Below, in pieces: positions 1 through 12,856 of a DNA stretch of 64,000 bases (position 1 is the stretch's first letter; each line of letters opens with the position of its first letter). A model generated the notes under the pieces. It saw only the letters and a program-made list of their open reading frames with translations. It was not told the origin of the DNA and made no database searches. The position numbers and the translations under genes are program-made. The DNA comes from Bombyx mori (lineage: Eukaryota > Arthropoda > Insecta > Lepidoptera > Bombycidae). The stretch spans positions 6,262,001 to 6,326,000 of the forward strand of contig NC_085116.1 of the NCBI RefSeq assembly GCF_030269925.1. Direction: 5' to 3'.

Positions 1-1145
1 AAAAAAAGGGTGGGTGTACTTATGTACGCGCGTAAGAAGTTATACTTTATTTTTATTGAATTTATTTCTTTTTTTTTTATTTAAATTTTAATCAATTTGA
101 AAAAAAATCGATTAAACAACATCCTCAAACACACATATTGGACATCCCTTTTCTTGACATCGTATAAATTCGGTAATTTTCGGTACGGTTCGGAAAGTTC
201 ACCTGCGGCTATATTCAGACTCGCCATGTTACGTCGGTCGTATTGTAATGAGCGATTTAGTGGGCAACTTCATTCTGTTAATTTTGTGTCACGGTGCGCG
301 CGCATCGTAAAATTTCACTCTGATCAATTTTTCATAACGCGCCTAAAGAAGTATAACTTCAAAAATATCTTTTAACAAGCGATGTATATATTTTCTCTTT
401 CATTTACATTACGTATTGAAGTTGTCATTGACGCATTTCAAGTTTTTGACAGATATTTCATTTGTATTCGATGACAGATAGGGCTATGCAATAGTTAACA
501 ATGCACTCACAAGTAAAATAAGCCTGATTTCAATTGTTTAATTACTTTATGTTACAGTGAAATTGTACAGTAAATTATTTTCAACGTCGACCGGTAATTT
601 CGTTGCGTTCGATATGTTGCAGAAATATCTTCAATGTCACTCGAACATAGGTCACTTCGAGTGCTACATGCCAATGTGTATTTAACATTTATCTGTATTC
701 GCATAGATATAGAGCTTTATTTAGTATGTACTCCCCATTTCCTTTTTCCTGCCAAATATTTATTTTGTAAATAATCAGTAGGTTTAACTTTTAACCAAAC
801 ACCGTACCGAGTTATGGTTAGATAACCTATCCGTTGCTTACCAAAGTCATACGTAACTCATATTTACCTATACTTATATATCAAGTCACAAATGGACTTA
901 AATGTCTTCTTTTAGTAATCTTAAGTCTTCTTTTAATAATCTTAAATAATTATTTGAAATTACTAGATTTTCGAGCGACTCACGAGTAATGTAAGTGTTT
1001 GATTTTTAATTTAATTTATATTTAATTTTAATTAAAAGTCTTTTTACGCCTCAATCTCGTTTTTTTGTCATTATTACATTATTTCAGACGTTTCAAATAT
1101 TGCAAGTAATACGTAAAAACCGTGGAGTATTTGAAATATTGTTTT
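1..1145. other. AT-rich non-coding DNA
   Basis: No gene, RNA or mobile element recognised apart from the small tandem duplication at 905-948. The frame at 97-375 starts with TTG and has no recognisable content. Confidence 0.6.
905..948. repeat. Short tandem duplication, about 21 bp
   Basis: tcttcttttagtaatcttaa is followed directly by tcttcttttaataatcttaa, two copies with one main change. A local replication-slippage product. Confidence 0.8.
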
Positions 1146-1390
1146 TTTCCTTATTTGTAGCTTAGATCGGTGGAGCTGACGGCCCGTTTGGTGTTAAATG
1201 GCTACCGGAGCCCATAGACACCAAGTAAATTCTGCCAGCCGCTTTGAGACAAAAGTTCTAAGTCTCAGTTTGACAATACAACAACTGCCTTCACCTTCAA
1301 ACTGAAACGCATTACTGCTTCACTGCAGTAACGGGCAGGGTGGTGGTACCTTCCTGTGCACGCACACAATACGCCCTACCACCAGCATCT
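1146..1390 (-). repeat. Bm1-type SINE, short form, diverged
   Basis: Minus-strand copy of the tRNA-related retroposon family most abundant in this window, which matches the silkworm Bm1 SINE. Shared landmarks include the gcccatagaca block, the segment cgcattactgcttcac, and the terminal cctaccaccag. It is more diverged than most copies, and a run of T precedes it as the reversed A-rich tail. Confidence 0.75.
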
Positions 1391-2449
1391 AAAATAATAT
1401 AATGACAATAAATGACACGAGATTAAACCATAAAAATGTTTTTAATTATCTCTAAAACTCGCGTACACCAAAGAAAATTGTATACTTAACGTTTTATCTG
1501 ACCTGTAAGGATAAATATAGAACAATAAATTACACAACATATCTACGTGAACTTCTCTATCAATATTCATTTGAAGAACACTTAAAGGTAGTTTCTCTAC
1601 TGTAAATTGACTTCACCTAGATCAAGTAATTATTAATTAAGATCGCTATAGTACCTATTCAAACATCAGATATAAGCTATCCATCAAATTGAATATATAA
1701 CCTACTGGCTGAGCCTTTGCTCGCGCCCACCTGTCTTGGTGAAACAGGAAAGACCACCGGGCCACCATTAAACCTTTTTCTAAAAAAAAAAATTTTTAAC
1801 CTAACCAAAATTAAATTAAATTATTTATCTATCTATCCCCATAACTGACCTTTAAATTTGTTGATGTTGTTTTACCCTACGAATAACTTTTATCTGTCAT
1901 CGAGAAAACAGTTTTTAATCATTAAAATATCAAATCAAATCAAAAAAAAATATTCAACATAAATGAAAGTACATACTTGTTGAACGTAAAAAAGAACTAC
2001 CGCCAATTCACAAAAACTAGCCTCCGTCCTGAGAAGAACTGGCAAGAAACGAAGCGGACATGTCTTTTTTTTTAAATATTAGATTATTATTTTTTAATAT
2101 TAGATAAATTTTTTTGATTGACACATAAGTCTATTATCATGAACATGGATATGTTATTGACACAAAAGTCTATTATCATCGATACGTAAGGTACTCGGTA
2201 TTACTGTGATTGCATCGCGCATGCGTCATTGAAGAGAAAGCGACCTTAACGGTGACAGCTTGGTCATTGACTTTGCACTAAATTCGGCCAAGGTCCACGA
2301 ACGACGCATTCACTCCTCTTTTGTCTTCACACCATACAACTAGCGTTCAAGGAAACGTTGTGGTGCCCAAATATGTGAATGCAAATACACATAATAAAGC
2401 TTTTATTCCAATCCGGTCGATTACCGTTTTTTCTAAATATCTATTAATA
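1391..2449. other. Non-coding DNA
   Basis: AT-rich and poly-A-punctuated. The GC-richer part at 2205-2400 ends with aataaagc, a possible poly(A) signal, but no matching gene is visible upstream. Confidence 0.5.
2117..2182. repeat. Direct repeat, about 23 bp
   Basis: attgacacataagtctatta and attgacacaaaagtctatta, each followed by tcat, occur 38 bp apart. No element ends are visible around them. Confidence 0.75.
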
Positions 2450-2847
2450 CTAGTAGTCCCGCAGTAGTCGAAATTCGACTATAATTAATTGAAATTATAA
2501 CTTTGTACACTATTATGATTCTGTTGTCAAAGACTTCTTCAATCAAAGATTTCGCGAAGACTTTAGGCAAACATTAATAAAGACAAAAAATATTTAATCC
2601 ATTCTCAAATTGACCACAGACTAAGCAATAAGAAAAGTTTGACAATAAACAAATAGTACGCATGCGTGTGTGTGTCAAATACATGGTAGTGTGTGTAATG
2701 CTTTTTCCTAAGTGATTTAATATATTTTTTGTTCTTAATTTAAAAAAAATTATATTTTCTATAAGCGTGGGTAATTTCATACTCCTCCGTCCGCGCAATT
2801 TTCGTAAAAATGGGTACAAAGTTTTTGCTTCACGTATTAATAATAGA
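2450..2847 (-). mobile_element. Non-autonomous Helitron, family 1, copy A
   Basis: 398 bp. On its sense (minus) strand it begins TC after a host A, carries the near-5' motif aatacgtgaagcaaaaactt, and ends with the hairpin tagtcgaatttcgacta, about 12 nt later CTAG, then a host T. TC start, 3' hairpin, CTRR end and A/T insertion without target duplication define Helitrons. No Rep/helicase ORF is present. It resembles the Lep1-type lepidopteran Helitrons. Copies B (5739) and C (57942) share both ends. Confidence 0.8.
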
Positions 2848-2954
2848 TGCATTGACGAACTTCTTCGACGACAAATAAACAATATTGTGTAGTGTCTATG
2901 ACATATTTCTGCGGCGAAGTATTACCGTGTTAACGATAGAATAGGTGTTATCAT

Positions 2955-3050
2955 TTAAGGCTACGAAGATGTCTATGGGCTCCAGCGACTGTTCAAAGCC
3001 AGGTGGTCGTCACGAGCCATGAACCAAGTCCATCAACGTCAATAAATAAG
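2955..3050 (+). repeat. Bm1 SINE relic (3' end)
   Basis: Plus-strand fragment holding only the tail region, recognisable by gatgtctatgggctccag followed by a degraded accaggtgg and the remains of the A-rich end. It is strongly diverged. Confidence 0.55.
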
Positions 3051-4198
3051 ACTAAATTTATTGAAGTCGTAACTAATAATAAAAAACATTCATTTCACCG
3101 AGAATAGAACTTTCTGGAATGTTCCGTTTTCTTTGAACACCGGATCAAATTCCTATAAACGCACATTTCGAATTTATCGTTCGAACATTTTTATAGCGGC
3201 TATTTGTACGTACCATCTGCAAGACGTACACATCTGTGTATATGAATCGATCATGAAAAACCGAAGTTGAGTCATGAACTTTATTACCAGGCGGAGAAAG
3301 TTATAAAATTCATCGGTGGCGTCCGTCCGTCGAACTTGTGTTTGAAATCGGCCAAGGTCTCCGCGTACGCTGACCTCTCGACTTGTGGTTACGAAAAAAA
3401 AAGAAAACAGTTCGAATATTCAAAGTTCCCAAAGCCAACACTGAAAAACGAAACACTAATAAGAAAACAGAAACCCAATTAAGATTGCGTGTTGCAGCAT
3501 ACCTCGGTCAGCTGCAATAAAAAGGCCAAATACAACATCAAAAGTAAAACGTCGTCGCGAGTCCATCGAACTTCGTCTAAATCCAGCAAGGTCTCAGTCA
3601 GCTGAAGGGCGCTCCGCCCGACTGACTGCCTTTGTAGCGACTGGTCGTTTACACCGACCCACGATAACAAAGGGCTGATTAAAACAATTTTAATGACTCA
3701 TTTTTAGCAGAGATTGCGTATTGAGAACATAAATTATATTTGTACAGGGCCGCAATTAAAAAAATCACTTTTGCGTCGCGAAAAACAAACAAAAAAGTAA
3801 GAATGTTCGTATAAATAGCGCCTCGCCATGTTTCTTGGAATATCGCCTGACGCTATGAACACGATTTACCAGATCTTGAACGAATTGAAGGTACTGTCAT
3901 AAATTAATAAGCAAACGTCCAGTATAAATTGATCGAGGTTAAATACAATATTTGTTTATGTCTTTCAACAGCCGACAGTAACGTTATACGCGCGAAGGTC
4001 TTCGTATTATGGAATTGTCTGTGGATATGGCGTCTAGACTTGGTTTTGCTTGACTGAGCAGAGATGCGCTAGGCGCAGAGCTTGCGGTGAGACTCCTGCT
4101 GCGTTCCCACTGCGGTGAATGAGTAATAAAAAAAGTATCTTTTTTGTCTACTTTCGTTTAATTAAAGTAACATAGATAGAAGCCTTTGAAATATTTTA
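3051..4198. other. Non-coding DNA
   Basis: Two short diverged repeats of the phrase rccgtcgaacttgtgt / gagtccatcgaacttcgtct, each followed by ggccaaggtctc / agcaaggtctcagtcagctg, occur about 3320-3620. This suggests a degraded unnamed repeat. Nothing else is recognised. Confidence 0.5.
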
Positions 4199-4345
4199 AC
4201 TATACTTGAGACTTTAGAACTTATATCTCAAGATAGGTGGCGCATTTACGTTGTAAATGTCTAGGGGCTCCAGTAACTACTTAACACCAGGTGGGCTGTG
4301 AGCTCGTACACACATCTGAGCAATAAAGAAAGAAAACAATAAATA
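4199..4345 (+). repeat. Bm1 SINE, 5'-truncated
   Basis: Plus-strand copy starting within the ctgagaccttagaac block and running through taacaccaggtgggctgtga to an A-rich tail (caataaagaaagaaaacaa). About 140 bp remain. Confidence 0.8.
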
Positions 4346-4437
4346 ATATTAATGAACTACATCTCACAGACAAATCACCTCCCTCGGCGCAACACATCGT
4401 GTTCATAAAACCCCTTTTATCAAACGCATATATGTTA

Positions 4438-4648
4438 CTAACGACCCGCCCTCGCTTCGCTTCGGAAATTGTAATTTATTATTGATTTCTCCACTATTTA
4501 ATGGATGTTATTAGTATACATATAAACGTACCTCTTCAATCGCTTTATCTATTTAAAAAATCCGCATCAAAATCTGTTGCGTAGGTTTAAAGATTTAAGC
4601 ATGGATATAGGGACAGAGAAAGCGACTTTGTTTTATACTATGTAGTGA
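4438..4648 (-). mobile_element. Non-autonomous Helitron, family 2
   Basis: 211 bp. The sense (minus) strand starts TCACTACATAGTATAAAAC and ends in a GC-rich stretch with ...ggcgggtcg and TTAG, a mutated CTAG. This is a very common lepidopteran repeat pattern. An RTE-like origin was considered, but the paired TC/CTRR-like ends fit a Helitron better. Confidence 0.6.
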
Positions 4649-5738
4649 CAAGCAATTCTATATTCGAATAGTTCGGTACGTCAAAACGAATTCGCGACGT
4701 TTTACTTAAAACAATTGTTTTTACAGAAAACCCTAAATAACTTCATGACCTGCCACAAGGTTCCTCGTCTCGGTGATAAGGCATGTTTTCGTCGAGCACC
4801 GCGCGCCGCACCGTGCAAACGCACGATCCTGTAATGACCTATATCGCTCCCCCAGTATTTTAGGGTTTCCAGTAGAGTACCTATGCCTCTACCCTGACCT
4901 ACCGCAAGCGACCCGTAATTGCGTATTGAACGAAAATAACCGGGAACACAGCTGTCCTCGCAAGACCACTTCCGCGTGCCTTTTGTTACTCGCTATATCG
5001 AATTACTTAACAAGACCATGTGCATTTTACACTATATTCTTTTCCATAATTACAGCCCGTCTTGTCAGTACTCGAATAGTAAGTACAGCTTACGGTGCTA
5101 TCATTATCATTGTATATTACGAATGTACCAATTGCTATTAATATTTGTAACTAACGTAATTGTTATCATAAGTTGAAACACTGATGATATTTTGGTCATA
5201 AAAATAATAGAACTTTCTGTGTGCTTTTGTTTCTTGACTTTTAGGTCGTGTTCAAGAAATATTTTTAAGGTATTGAGGATTAAATTTACAATAAAATAAA
5301 TAAACAATGAAACGATCTACGGTTAATAAAATTACCTACAAGCTTTTTTGTTTTTTTCTATCTTGTATTCGATCTTGTTGTTCTTTTCTTTCTATCTTCT
5401 AAATGATTAATTTTCTGAAAACAATTAAAATTAATTTTACTATTCAATTTTTATTGCAATTTTATGATTTTTATTACATTTAATGTTTCAAAAACTACAT
5501 GTTTTCTTGATCCCGGACTAAAGTAATTGCATTGAAATTGTACTAATACGCAGCGCCTTGTCGACTATTGACATCGCAAAATGAATACTTCAGCCTGTCT
5601 TGAGACATGAGGTCTGAGCTTATTGTGAAGGCTTTCCGGCAGATGCGAGTAGCCTGATGATATCCACAAGTGCGTGTTTGGCGTGCACTTTACCAATATT
5701 CTGTCATCAGTCTGTGACAGAGTTCGATTTCTTTAATA
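4649..5738. other. Non-coding DNA
   Basis: The 122-codon frame at 4773-5141 has no recognisable domain and overlaps another frame of similar quality, so I do not call it a gene. Confidence 0.55.
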
Positions 5739-6139
5739 CTAGAGGTCCCGCAGTAGTCGAAATTCGACTATAATTAATTGGAATTGTAAGTTTGTACACC
5801 ATTATGACTGTATTTTATACTTCTATAATCGCAAATTTCTATAAAAAATATTAACAAAGACAAACAATATTTAATTTATTCAATATTTATTTGACCACAG
5901 ACGTCAAGAACAAAAGTTTGACAATAAATAGTATGCATGCGTGTGTGCGTCAAATACATGGTATGTAGTGTGTGTAATGTTTTCTTTATTGATTTAATGT
6001 ATTTTTTATGCCTTATTTAAAAAAATATTAGCATTGTGCACTTCTTATCTATATTCTCTATAAGTGTAGAAAATTTCATACCCGCGCAATTTTCGTAAAA
6101 AAGGATACAAAGTTTTTGCTTCACGTATTAATATATAAA
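5739..6139 (-). mobile_element. Non-autonomous Helitron, family 1, copy B
   Basis: 401 bp, minus orientation, with the same hairpin and CTAG|T end as copies A and C. Its 5' terminal TC has mutated (plus strand reads AA before the host T). The interior matches copy C more closely than copy A, including cagacgtcaagaacaaaagt. It has no coding capacity. Confidence 0.78.
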
Positions 6140-6540
6140 TATTGAACTATATTGTAATTTAATTTAATGGTTGAAAGCATACTGTACAGTAATGAAAACC
6201 AATTTTTTTTTTAAGCTCGCTTTTATTAGCTTCACCGGTACCTATTTATTTATGTATTATAACATATCGAGGGGTGAAACTGTGAAAGGCTATGTGGTTA
6301 ATGCGACGTTTTCCGTATATGCGTATATGTGGTTAAAGCGATGTTTCGGTTAATACGCGACATTTATCTTTGTAATTAAGGGTCCGTTTTATTTGGGATT
6401 AGTATCAAACAATTCGATGTTTTTAATTGAACTCAAATTACTAACCACATTCAAATAACTGAAGAAGTTTTTTTGTCTTGATATTTTTTCAAAATTTTAA
6501 ACTTTAGATGGATCTCCTGTAAAGATGCAAAAATGTCACA

Positions 6541-6788
6541 TTTTTTTTATTGCTTAGATGGATGGACGAGCTCATAATCCACTTGATGTTAAGTGGTTAC
6601 TGGAGCCCATAGACAATTACAACGCAAATGCGCCACCCACCTTGAGATATAAGTTCTAAAGTCTCAGTATAGTTTCAACGGCTGCCCCACCATTCAAGCC
6701 GAAACGCATTACTGCTTCACGGCATAAATAGGCGCGGTGGTGGTACCTACCCGTGCGGACTCACTTGAGGTCCTACCACCAGTAAAAA
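6541..6788 (-). repeat. Bm1 SINE, short form
   Basis: Minus-strand copy of about 245 bp from the poly-T (reversed tail) and ttgcttagatggatggacga to cctaccaccagtaaa. It ends at the same internal boundary as most other copies in the window, so it lacks the tRNA-derived head. Confidence 0.85.
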
Positions 6789-9660
6789 TAGCATTTGGAC
6801 CGTCGATATGTAAGTTTTTTAACTACTATTGAATATATTAACAACTACTATGTTTTAACCTTTCATTCCGGTCGCTTAAGTAACGCGAAGACCGGTGGTA
6901 CAGACCTAAGTCACGTGATAATCTCTGGGGAGGTGTATTTGGAACTTTTTGAATGTCAGTTTCGATAAAATGAGGCGCTTGAATTGTAGAGCATAAATTA
7001 TTGTATATGCATTTATTTGTTGCCCGCTTTGAACAAATTTTGTGACTAATCTGCAAATGTTCATGTTTTTATAATAGGTGATAAGTGTACGGTCTTAGGA
7101 TTATTATTATTATTATACTAATGTTACGTTACGACCAGAACTTTCCCACTAACGACTGCTCTCATCAATTTGCCTTTGAATTTAAGATTAGTTCAGCCAT
7201 TGTAATTTTATGTACTTTAAGATAGTTTTGTAGTATCCTTTTGGCTCGATAACAAATTCGAGCAATGTCGTCTTACAGCTCACCGTTAAGTTCTTTGGTC
7301 TGATGCCAAAACTTATTCCTTTTAATCTCTTTATGAATCGAAAGTTAAAACATTTATCATTGTTACGTCTGATTGATTGGAATTAGTTAATGCTCTAGAT
7401 ACTCTGCTAGAATTTATTCTGTTTCAATTGAAAAAACAATATGATGAGCACTTTTTTTTGAATGAATATAAATATAGTTAAAAAATCGCAGAAATACCAC
7501 ACATTCTGGTATGATGAAAAACAATTTTGATGCTATGCATTTGCTACATCATATTAATAGCTAGATTAAAATTTTTGTATTCTCAGCGATCCATGTTATA
7601 TTTGTAATTTTCAAATTAATCGGTAGTTTTGATGTTGATAAAAATTTGGTTGAAATTTTCCATAACATGATGGATACAGGTAAGGCTAATGAAATCGTGT
7701 TAAAATTAAATTTAAAACATCGTCGCTGTCAAACCAAAATTTACTATGTGCAAAAACTCTTATTTTTAATTAAGTAATGAGTAAAAACATTTTCGTATAA
7801 AATTTCATATGAAGGTGAATTGTTAAGAATTATATCAAATGAAAGCTATAGATAAATATTAAAGCTATAGACACATAACAGTTTTTTTTTAATACGGTAG
7901 ATAGGGCTGTGAACTATACGAAAAGGTCAAAAAGAAAAAAATCTCAAAAAAGCAGATTTTGGTTTGACAACGACGACATACTTTTTTGGATGGATAACAT
8001 TTTTAGTGCATACAAAGTATTGCTCGTACGATGCAAATAAAAAAATTAAAAACATAAGTAGGTCAGCGTTGAAAAGCAAACGATTTTTTTCATCACTGGT
8101 GGCACGGAACTCGTTTTATACGTGTGTTGCATCTATTATTGATCGTAGTCGGCTGCACCGCATTGTCGGGGCTAGGATCGATTGCTATCCGTCTCTGTCG
8201 CCCCTCCGCATCTATTTTTACCGCTTCATTGCCTTCTCCCCTCGCTGCCTGTTTCCTGCCTTTTATTAAACTATCTGTATGTTAATTAATAACGACCTCG
8301 CCGCCGCGACCAAGTCTCTTTATATTTCTATTAGCTAGAACAAGCATAGGTTGCACCGTATATCGACTCGTTAAGACAAATGTGTAGTTCGATTGTTTTT
8401 TTTTTTTTTTTGTTACAAACACAAGTCGTGAGAATGTTCGCCATAATGTTAATACGCACGATAGTGTACATCCTTTATTTTTTCGACCTTCAGATACATT
8501 TAATTAGACGGCTCTGCACGTTGTCAAGTCGAACCTCCCCTCCTGGATATCATTCGTCCTTTTCGTCATCAATCTTATGGTAGTTTCGTCTCTTTCTATG
8601 AGGGCATCTGGTATACATAAGCCTGCGTATGTTTACGTTGTGTGTACGTGTCGGTGTTGTTTCGGGTGCGTCCGTGTTGCAGGGGAGGAGGCGTGTGTTT
8701 GTGAGCTCGCGTCGTGTCCACAGCTGTTGCGGCCTCGTGGAGCCTCGCCGCTATCGACTTCTCTAAATTTATGCTTCCTCATGACCGAAGCTAGTACTTC
8801 GTATGTCGAGTCGTACTGGTATTTTTTAAAATCACCATACATAATTAATATTCTATTCAGGACAATTTCGAATAATGAATATCCAAGTTCTTTCATGAAG
8901 ACCGATATTGCCTTGATGATATATTTCAAGTCTTCTTCGTGTTATAAAATAAAATCGCTAAGCGAACGTCGGCCATGTTTAGCCGAAATCATAATTAACA
9001 TTGTGTGTTCTCATTTCAAAAAAAAAATATGTCATTATTCACGGCTCTTTTGTTACGGTCCGAAAGACGTGTACCGGTGCGAAAACGATTATTTGCTAAA
9101 CTCGTCTTAAAATGCTCCTAAATGCACAATAGTGAAACAGCTGGTGAGAGGTCAACGACATCGGGTCGCTAACGCAAACTCTATAGCTACACGTTAAGAA
9201 AGCAAAAAAAGAAAAAAAAACATTCATTTATCGATGTTTATTTCGAGAGAAGAAACGTGTGAGATAAGTTTATAACGATAATCGATACATTTTGTTCTAT
9301 GTAACTGCAAACTGGCTTGTTCGGTAGAATGCGCAATTAATATTTTTGCGTAAATATCTTCGAGCCAGTAGAGGCCAACAATCTATTGCTATGTTTACAT
9401 AACAATACGTTGAACTGTGCAACTGACCTTACTTACCCGGAGCGTCTTAATTTACTCATTTTAAAACAACAGCAACAGAGATAAGCTTTTAACGTCGTCA
9501 GCGCGGCGCGAAGTCATAGAACAAATAATACATGGTTATTTCGTAAAGAGCCTCGTGTCTCTTTTGAATGAGATTCTCAAAAATGGGCAGCAATAGCTAT
9601 AGTTTATGTTCCAGAAAAGTTTTGTATTTTAATGGCTTGTTTTCGAAACTAAATGATTAC
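6789..9660. other. Non-coding DNA with a GC-richer block
   Basis: Mostly AT-rich. The block at 8090-8770 is GC-richer and pyrimidine-rich and carries the 177-codon frame at 8577-9110. That frame is Cys- and Ser-rich at first and then AT-biased, with no recognisable family, and an opposing 98-codon frame overlaps it. I treat it as probable chance. Confidence 0.5.
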
Positions 9661-9780
9661 GGTAGGCAGCGGCTTGGCTCTGCCCCTGGCATTGCTGAAG
9701 TCCATGGGCGACGGTAACCACTCACCATCAGGTGGGCCGTATGCTCGTCTGCCTACAAGGGCAAAAATAATAATAATAAT
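9661..9780 (+). repeat. Unnamed silkworm retroposon B, 3' fragment
   Basis: About 115 bp with the motifs ggcagcggcttggctctgcc, tgaagtccatgggcgacggt and tgctcgtctgcctacaaggg, ending in (aat)n. The same sequence recurs at 21775 and, reversed, at 51892. I read it as the 3' end of a non-LTR retroelement, because of the A/T-rich tail and varied 5' truncation, but I cannot name the family. Confidence 0.7.
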
Positions 9781-12606
9781 TCGTTGCCAGTTCGCTTCGT
9801 AGTGCTACGTGGGAACGAGCTGGTCTCCCCCGGCTATGTCACACTATTATTATTATTAATGTTTTAAATTTAAGAATATTAATTGGTAAAAATTGGTAAA
9901 ACCTATACCTTAAGTACAAATAATAAATCCTGTATTGTTTCCCAGCTTTTCTTTGGATTGTGATATAAAATATTAATAAAATTAACTCTAAATAAGTCTG
10001 TTTTAATGTTCTGTAAGTTGAAAAAGAATAAAGATGAATTTGAATACGGAATAGTGGAATGGGACGCGTTTGGAAAATACGTAGTGACGTCATCGTCCAA
10101 AAACTCTTGGGGTCGTCGTTCGGGGCCCTACCTGCTTTTTTTATTGCATCCCTCGTCAAACCACCGCACTACAAACAACCAGTAGTATTATTTTTTAACA
10201 TCAAAAGAATTCTTCGGCCTATCCTGGCGACTTCGACATTTCGTTAGCATTAAATTAAAATTCCTGTACTTCACGTTTTTCTAAGGCTTATCAGATATAC
10301 AATAATTAAAAAGCCGAAAAATCACTCTCTACATATCGCTGTTTACAAAAACTCGGATACAGTTATACAATGTCCAAAATTAACCATATGATTCGACGCG
10401 AATGGCACCTCCAAAAAAAAACAGTTTATGCCAAAAACATTTTATTGTTTGTTTACATTTCTCGTTAGTTTTTTTTTAAACTTTCACGCGTATAAAGTAA
10501 AAGTTATTTACAGCGCAGAAGCTTAAGTCTACTGGTGCACTATGTGTGATCTTGTATTTTTATAATCGTGTATTTTATAGAATAAAAAAGGCGGGAAAAG
10601 ATAAATACTTATCGACTTCAATTTTATAATTAGAACACGGGATACGTACGTTTCGCTTCTCTCTCTCGATCGGCAGAATCGGATTGGCACAAACGGCTTC
10701 CCGTTGCGCAAGTCGGCCTCGGAGGTCGGTGATCCCGCACAATTGGGCCAACCAAAAATGTGTCAAGTTGAACCCAGGTCGCTGACCCTGACTGTGTTTA
10801 CCTTTACCACTTTCGCGACCGCCCTTTGCGACGTGTCATAGTAAAAAGTATTAATTGTATATTTGTATATATTTTTTCTAGTTACCGAAAATTTTAATAT
10901 CAAATTAGTAAATTAAAATTTAACATTTAACTGATTATCTTTTATTGATACAGTTTTAAGAACATCGTTTTAGTTTATAATAGAAGTATGGATGGTAGGC
11001 GTGATTAAAATGTTTATTTGTGAAAACTGTGCTACTACTCAGAAATTATGCAAATTTAATGCGACATCCTAGCTACACCCCTGACGTGTTTGTTGTATTA
11101 TGATTATATATTTACAGTAGACGAAAGAAATTAGGTCAAATTAGTTTCAATTCCATACCTATTAATTAATACATTTATTTAACAGACCAACACCTCCAGC
11201 GCTCAATTTATTTTATTCACGGATCGATTCCTACAACTAGAAAAGAAATAATTGTAATGGTGTCTCTGCGCAGGAAATAAATAATTCATAGAAATCTTTT
11301 GAAAAATATTATGGTCGAGGCGCATGCGCATTATAATTGTAGATCGTCTAACATTAAACATACAGCCAGCGTTTTGTTGCCGGTAAAAATATGTAGCCAG
11401 AATAAAGAGACATACGAACAAGACTAGTCTTATTTAAATACCTCGGTTATAATTTTAAGTGAAACGGCGGCAAATAAGCGGTTTCCTGAAAGAACAGGTT
11501 TTATTTGACTTAAGTAATAATTTACTGTTTATTTTAAGTATATAATGTAATTTGTTCTATTTTCATGTTTCTTAACCACCAATCGCAGGATGTCCGTGTG
11601 TTTCTGAACCTGTTGATATTATTTATTTTCGAACTCACCTCCTTCGGCTGGTACTAATCTTAAAGTTTGCTTTGGGGTTTTAATCCCTATCGCAATGTCG
11701 CGAAGTCACTAAATGTTTTGAATAAGTTTTTTTTTTTCGACTGAAATATTAATTTGTAAATATCTTCCGACGTTATTGTTCACGCACGCTTACTCTTGCA
11801 CCTGCAGCTAAGGTCAATTCATGCTTATTAAAATATTATGATCGTTTTTATTCAACAAGCCTTACAATGCTAAATGTCGAATAAAACATCTGTTCAATGA
11901 GAATTTAACAAACAATAATTAGCATTTTTTTTTTTTTATAAAATTGTTTACCAGTCTCTAGCACGCAGCTCTGTAATTATATCAAAGGTGTACATATTTA
12001 TTTGGTAGGTCCTGTTTTTTTCCGTATAACTTTACCTTTCATGTTTACGATGGCTTAAATAACTCTACACATAAAAATCCTGACTTAATGTCTCATAAAA
12101 CTAAACACTTGAATAAATAAAACCGTGTCCGTATCATTCCTTTGTTTTGTTTTGTTTTGTTCCTTTAAAATAATAACTCACACGTAGAGGGCACACTGAA
12201 AGTTGGACGCAGCTGACAATAAATCTCAAATCAAACAAACGAATTGAACAACGGCGAAATTAAATCCATTGAGACATTGTCTATGCGGATCTATTTTGTA
12301 TTGTAAAAAGTTGCGTTAGAAACACAATATGTCCCACGATACAAAGATAGCGCACGCTCCCTCGTAGGACAGCCGCCCCATGCAAGGGATGCATGCACCC
12401 ACAAAATCTCGATGGAATTCCCCCGGTAAAGTTTTTTGCCGATGACTCTTTCGGGCGATACACGCTTCAAAGTATTCCTTGTATCTTTAAAAACAACCAC
12501 ACCGAATTCAAATTCACTAATATCCTTCATGAATGGGTCGAACTATTTGGATAGCTATAAACCATTTGTGAGTTTGCGGAAAATTACTCTACTTAATCGG
12601 ACTTAA
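9781..12606. other. Non-coding DNA
   Basis: No element or gene recognised. Minus-strand frames at 12281-12530 and 10529-10766 sit in locally GC-richer patches without family motifs. Confidence 0.5.
12141..12160. repeat. (GTTTT)n short tandem repeat
   Basis: Four units of the pentamer gttttgttttgttttgtt, with no associated feature. Confidence 0.8.
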
Positions 12607-12856
12607 TTTTTTTATTTATTGATTTTATGGTTGGACGAGCTCACAACCTACCTGGTGTTAAGTGGTTACTGGAACCCATAGACATCTACAATCTAAACGC
12701 GCCACCCACCTTGAGATATAAGTTCTAAGGTCTCAGTATAGTTACAACGACTGCCCCACCCTTCAAACCGAAACGCATTACTGCGTCACGGCAGAAATAG
12801 GCAGGGTGGTAGTACCTATCCGTGCGGACTCACAAGAGGTCCTACTACCAGTAAAT
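12607..12856 (-). repeat. Bm1 SINE, short form
   Basis: Minus-strand copy with the reversed tail at the left and the boundary cctactaccagtaaa at the right. The full internal body is present and the tRNA-derived head is absent. Confidence 0.85.

Noticed and set aside
2261..2273. tggtcattgactt as an ecdysone response element
   Set aside because: Two mismatches from the inverted-repeat consensus and nearly 46 kb from the EcR-B1 exon; not distinguishable from chance.
3811..3823. TATA-like tataaatagcgc
   Set aside because: No downstream exon or open frame supports a promoter; TATA-like words are frequent in this AT-rich DNA.
8577..9110. 177-codon open frame on the plus strand
   Set aside because: Longest ATG-type frame besides EcR, but there is no domain, the composition shifts midway, and an opposing 98-codon frame covers part of it. 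The length is within reach of chance for 64 kb in six frames.
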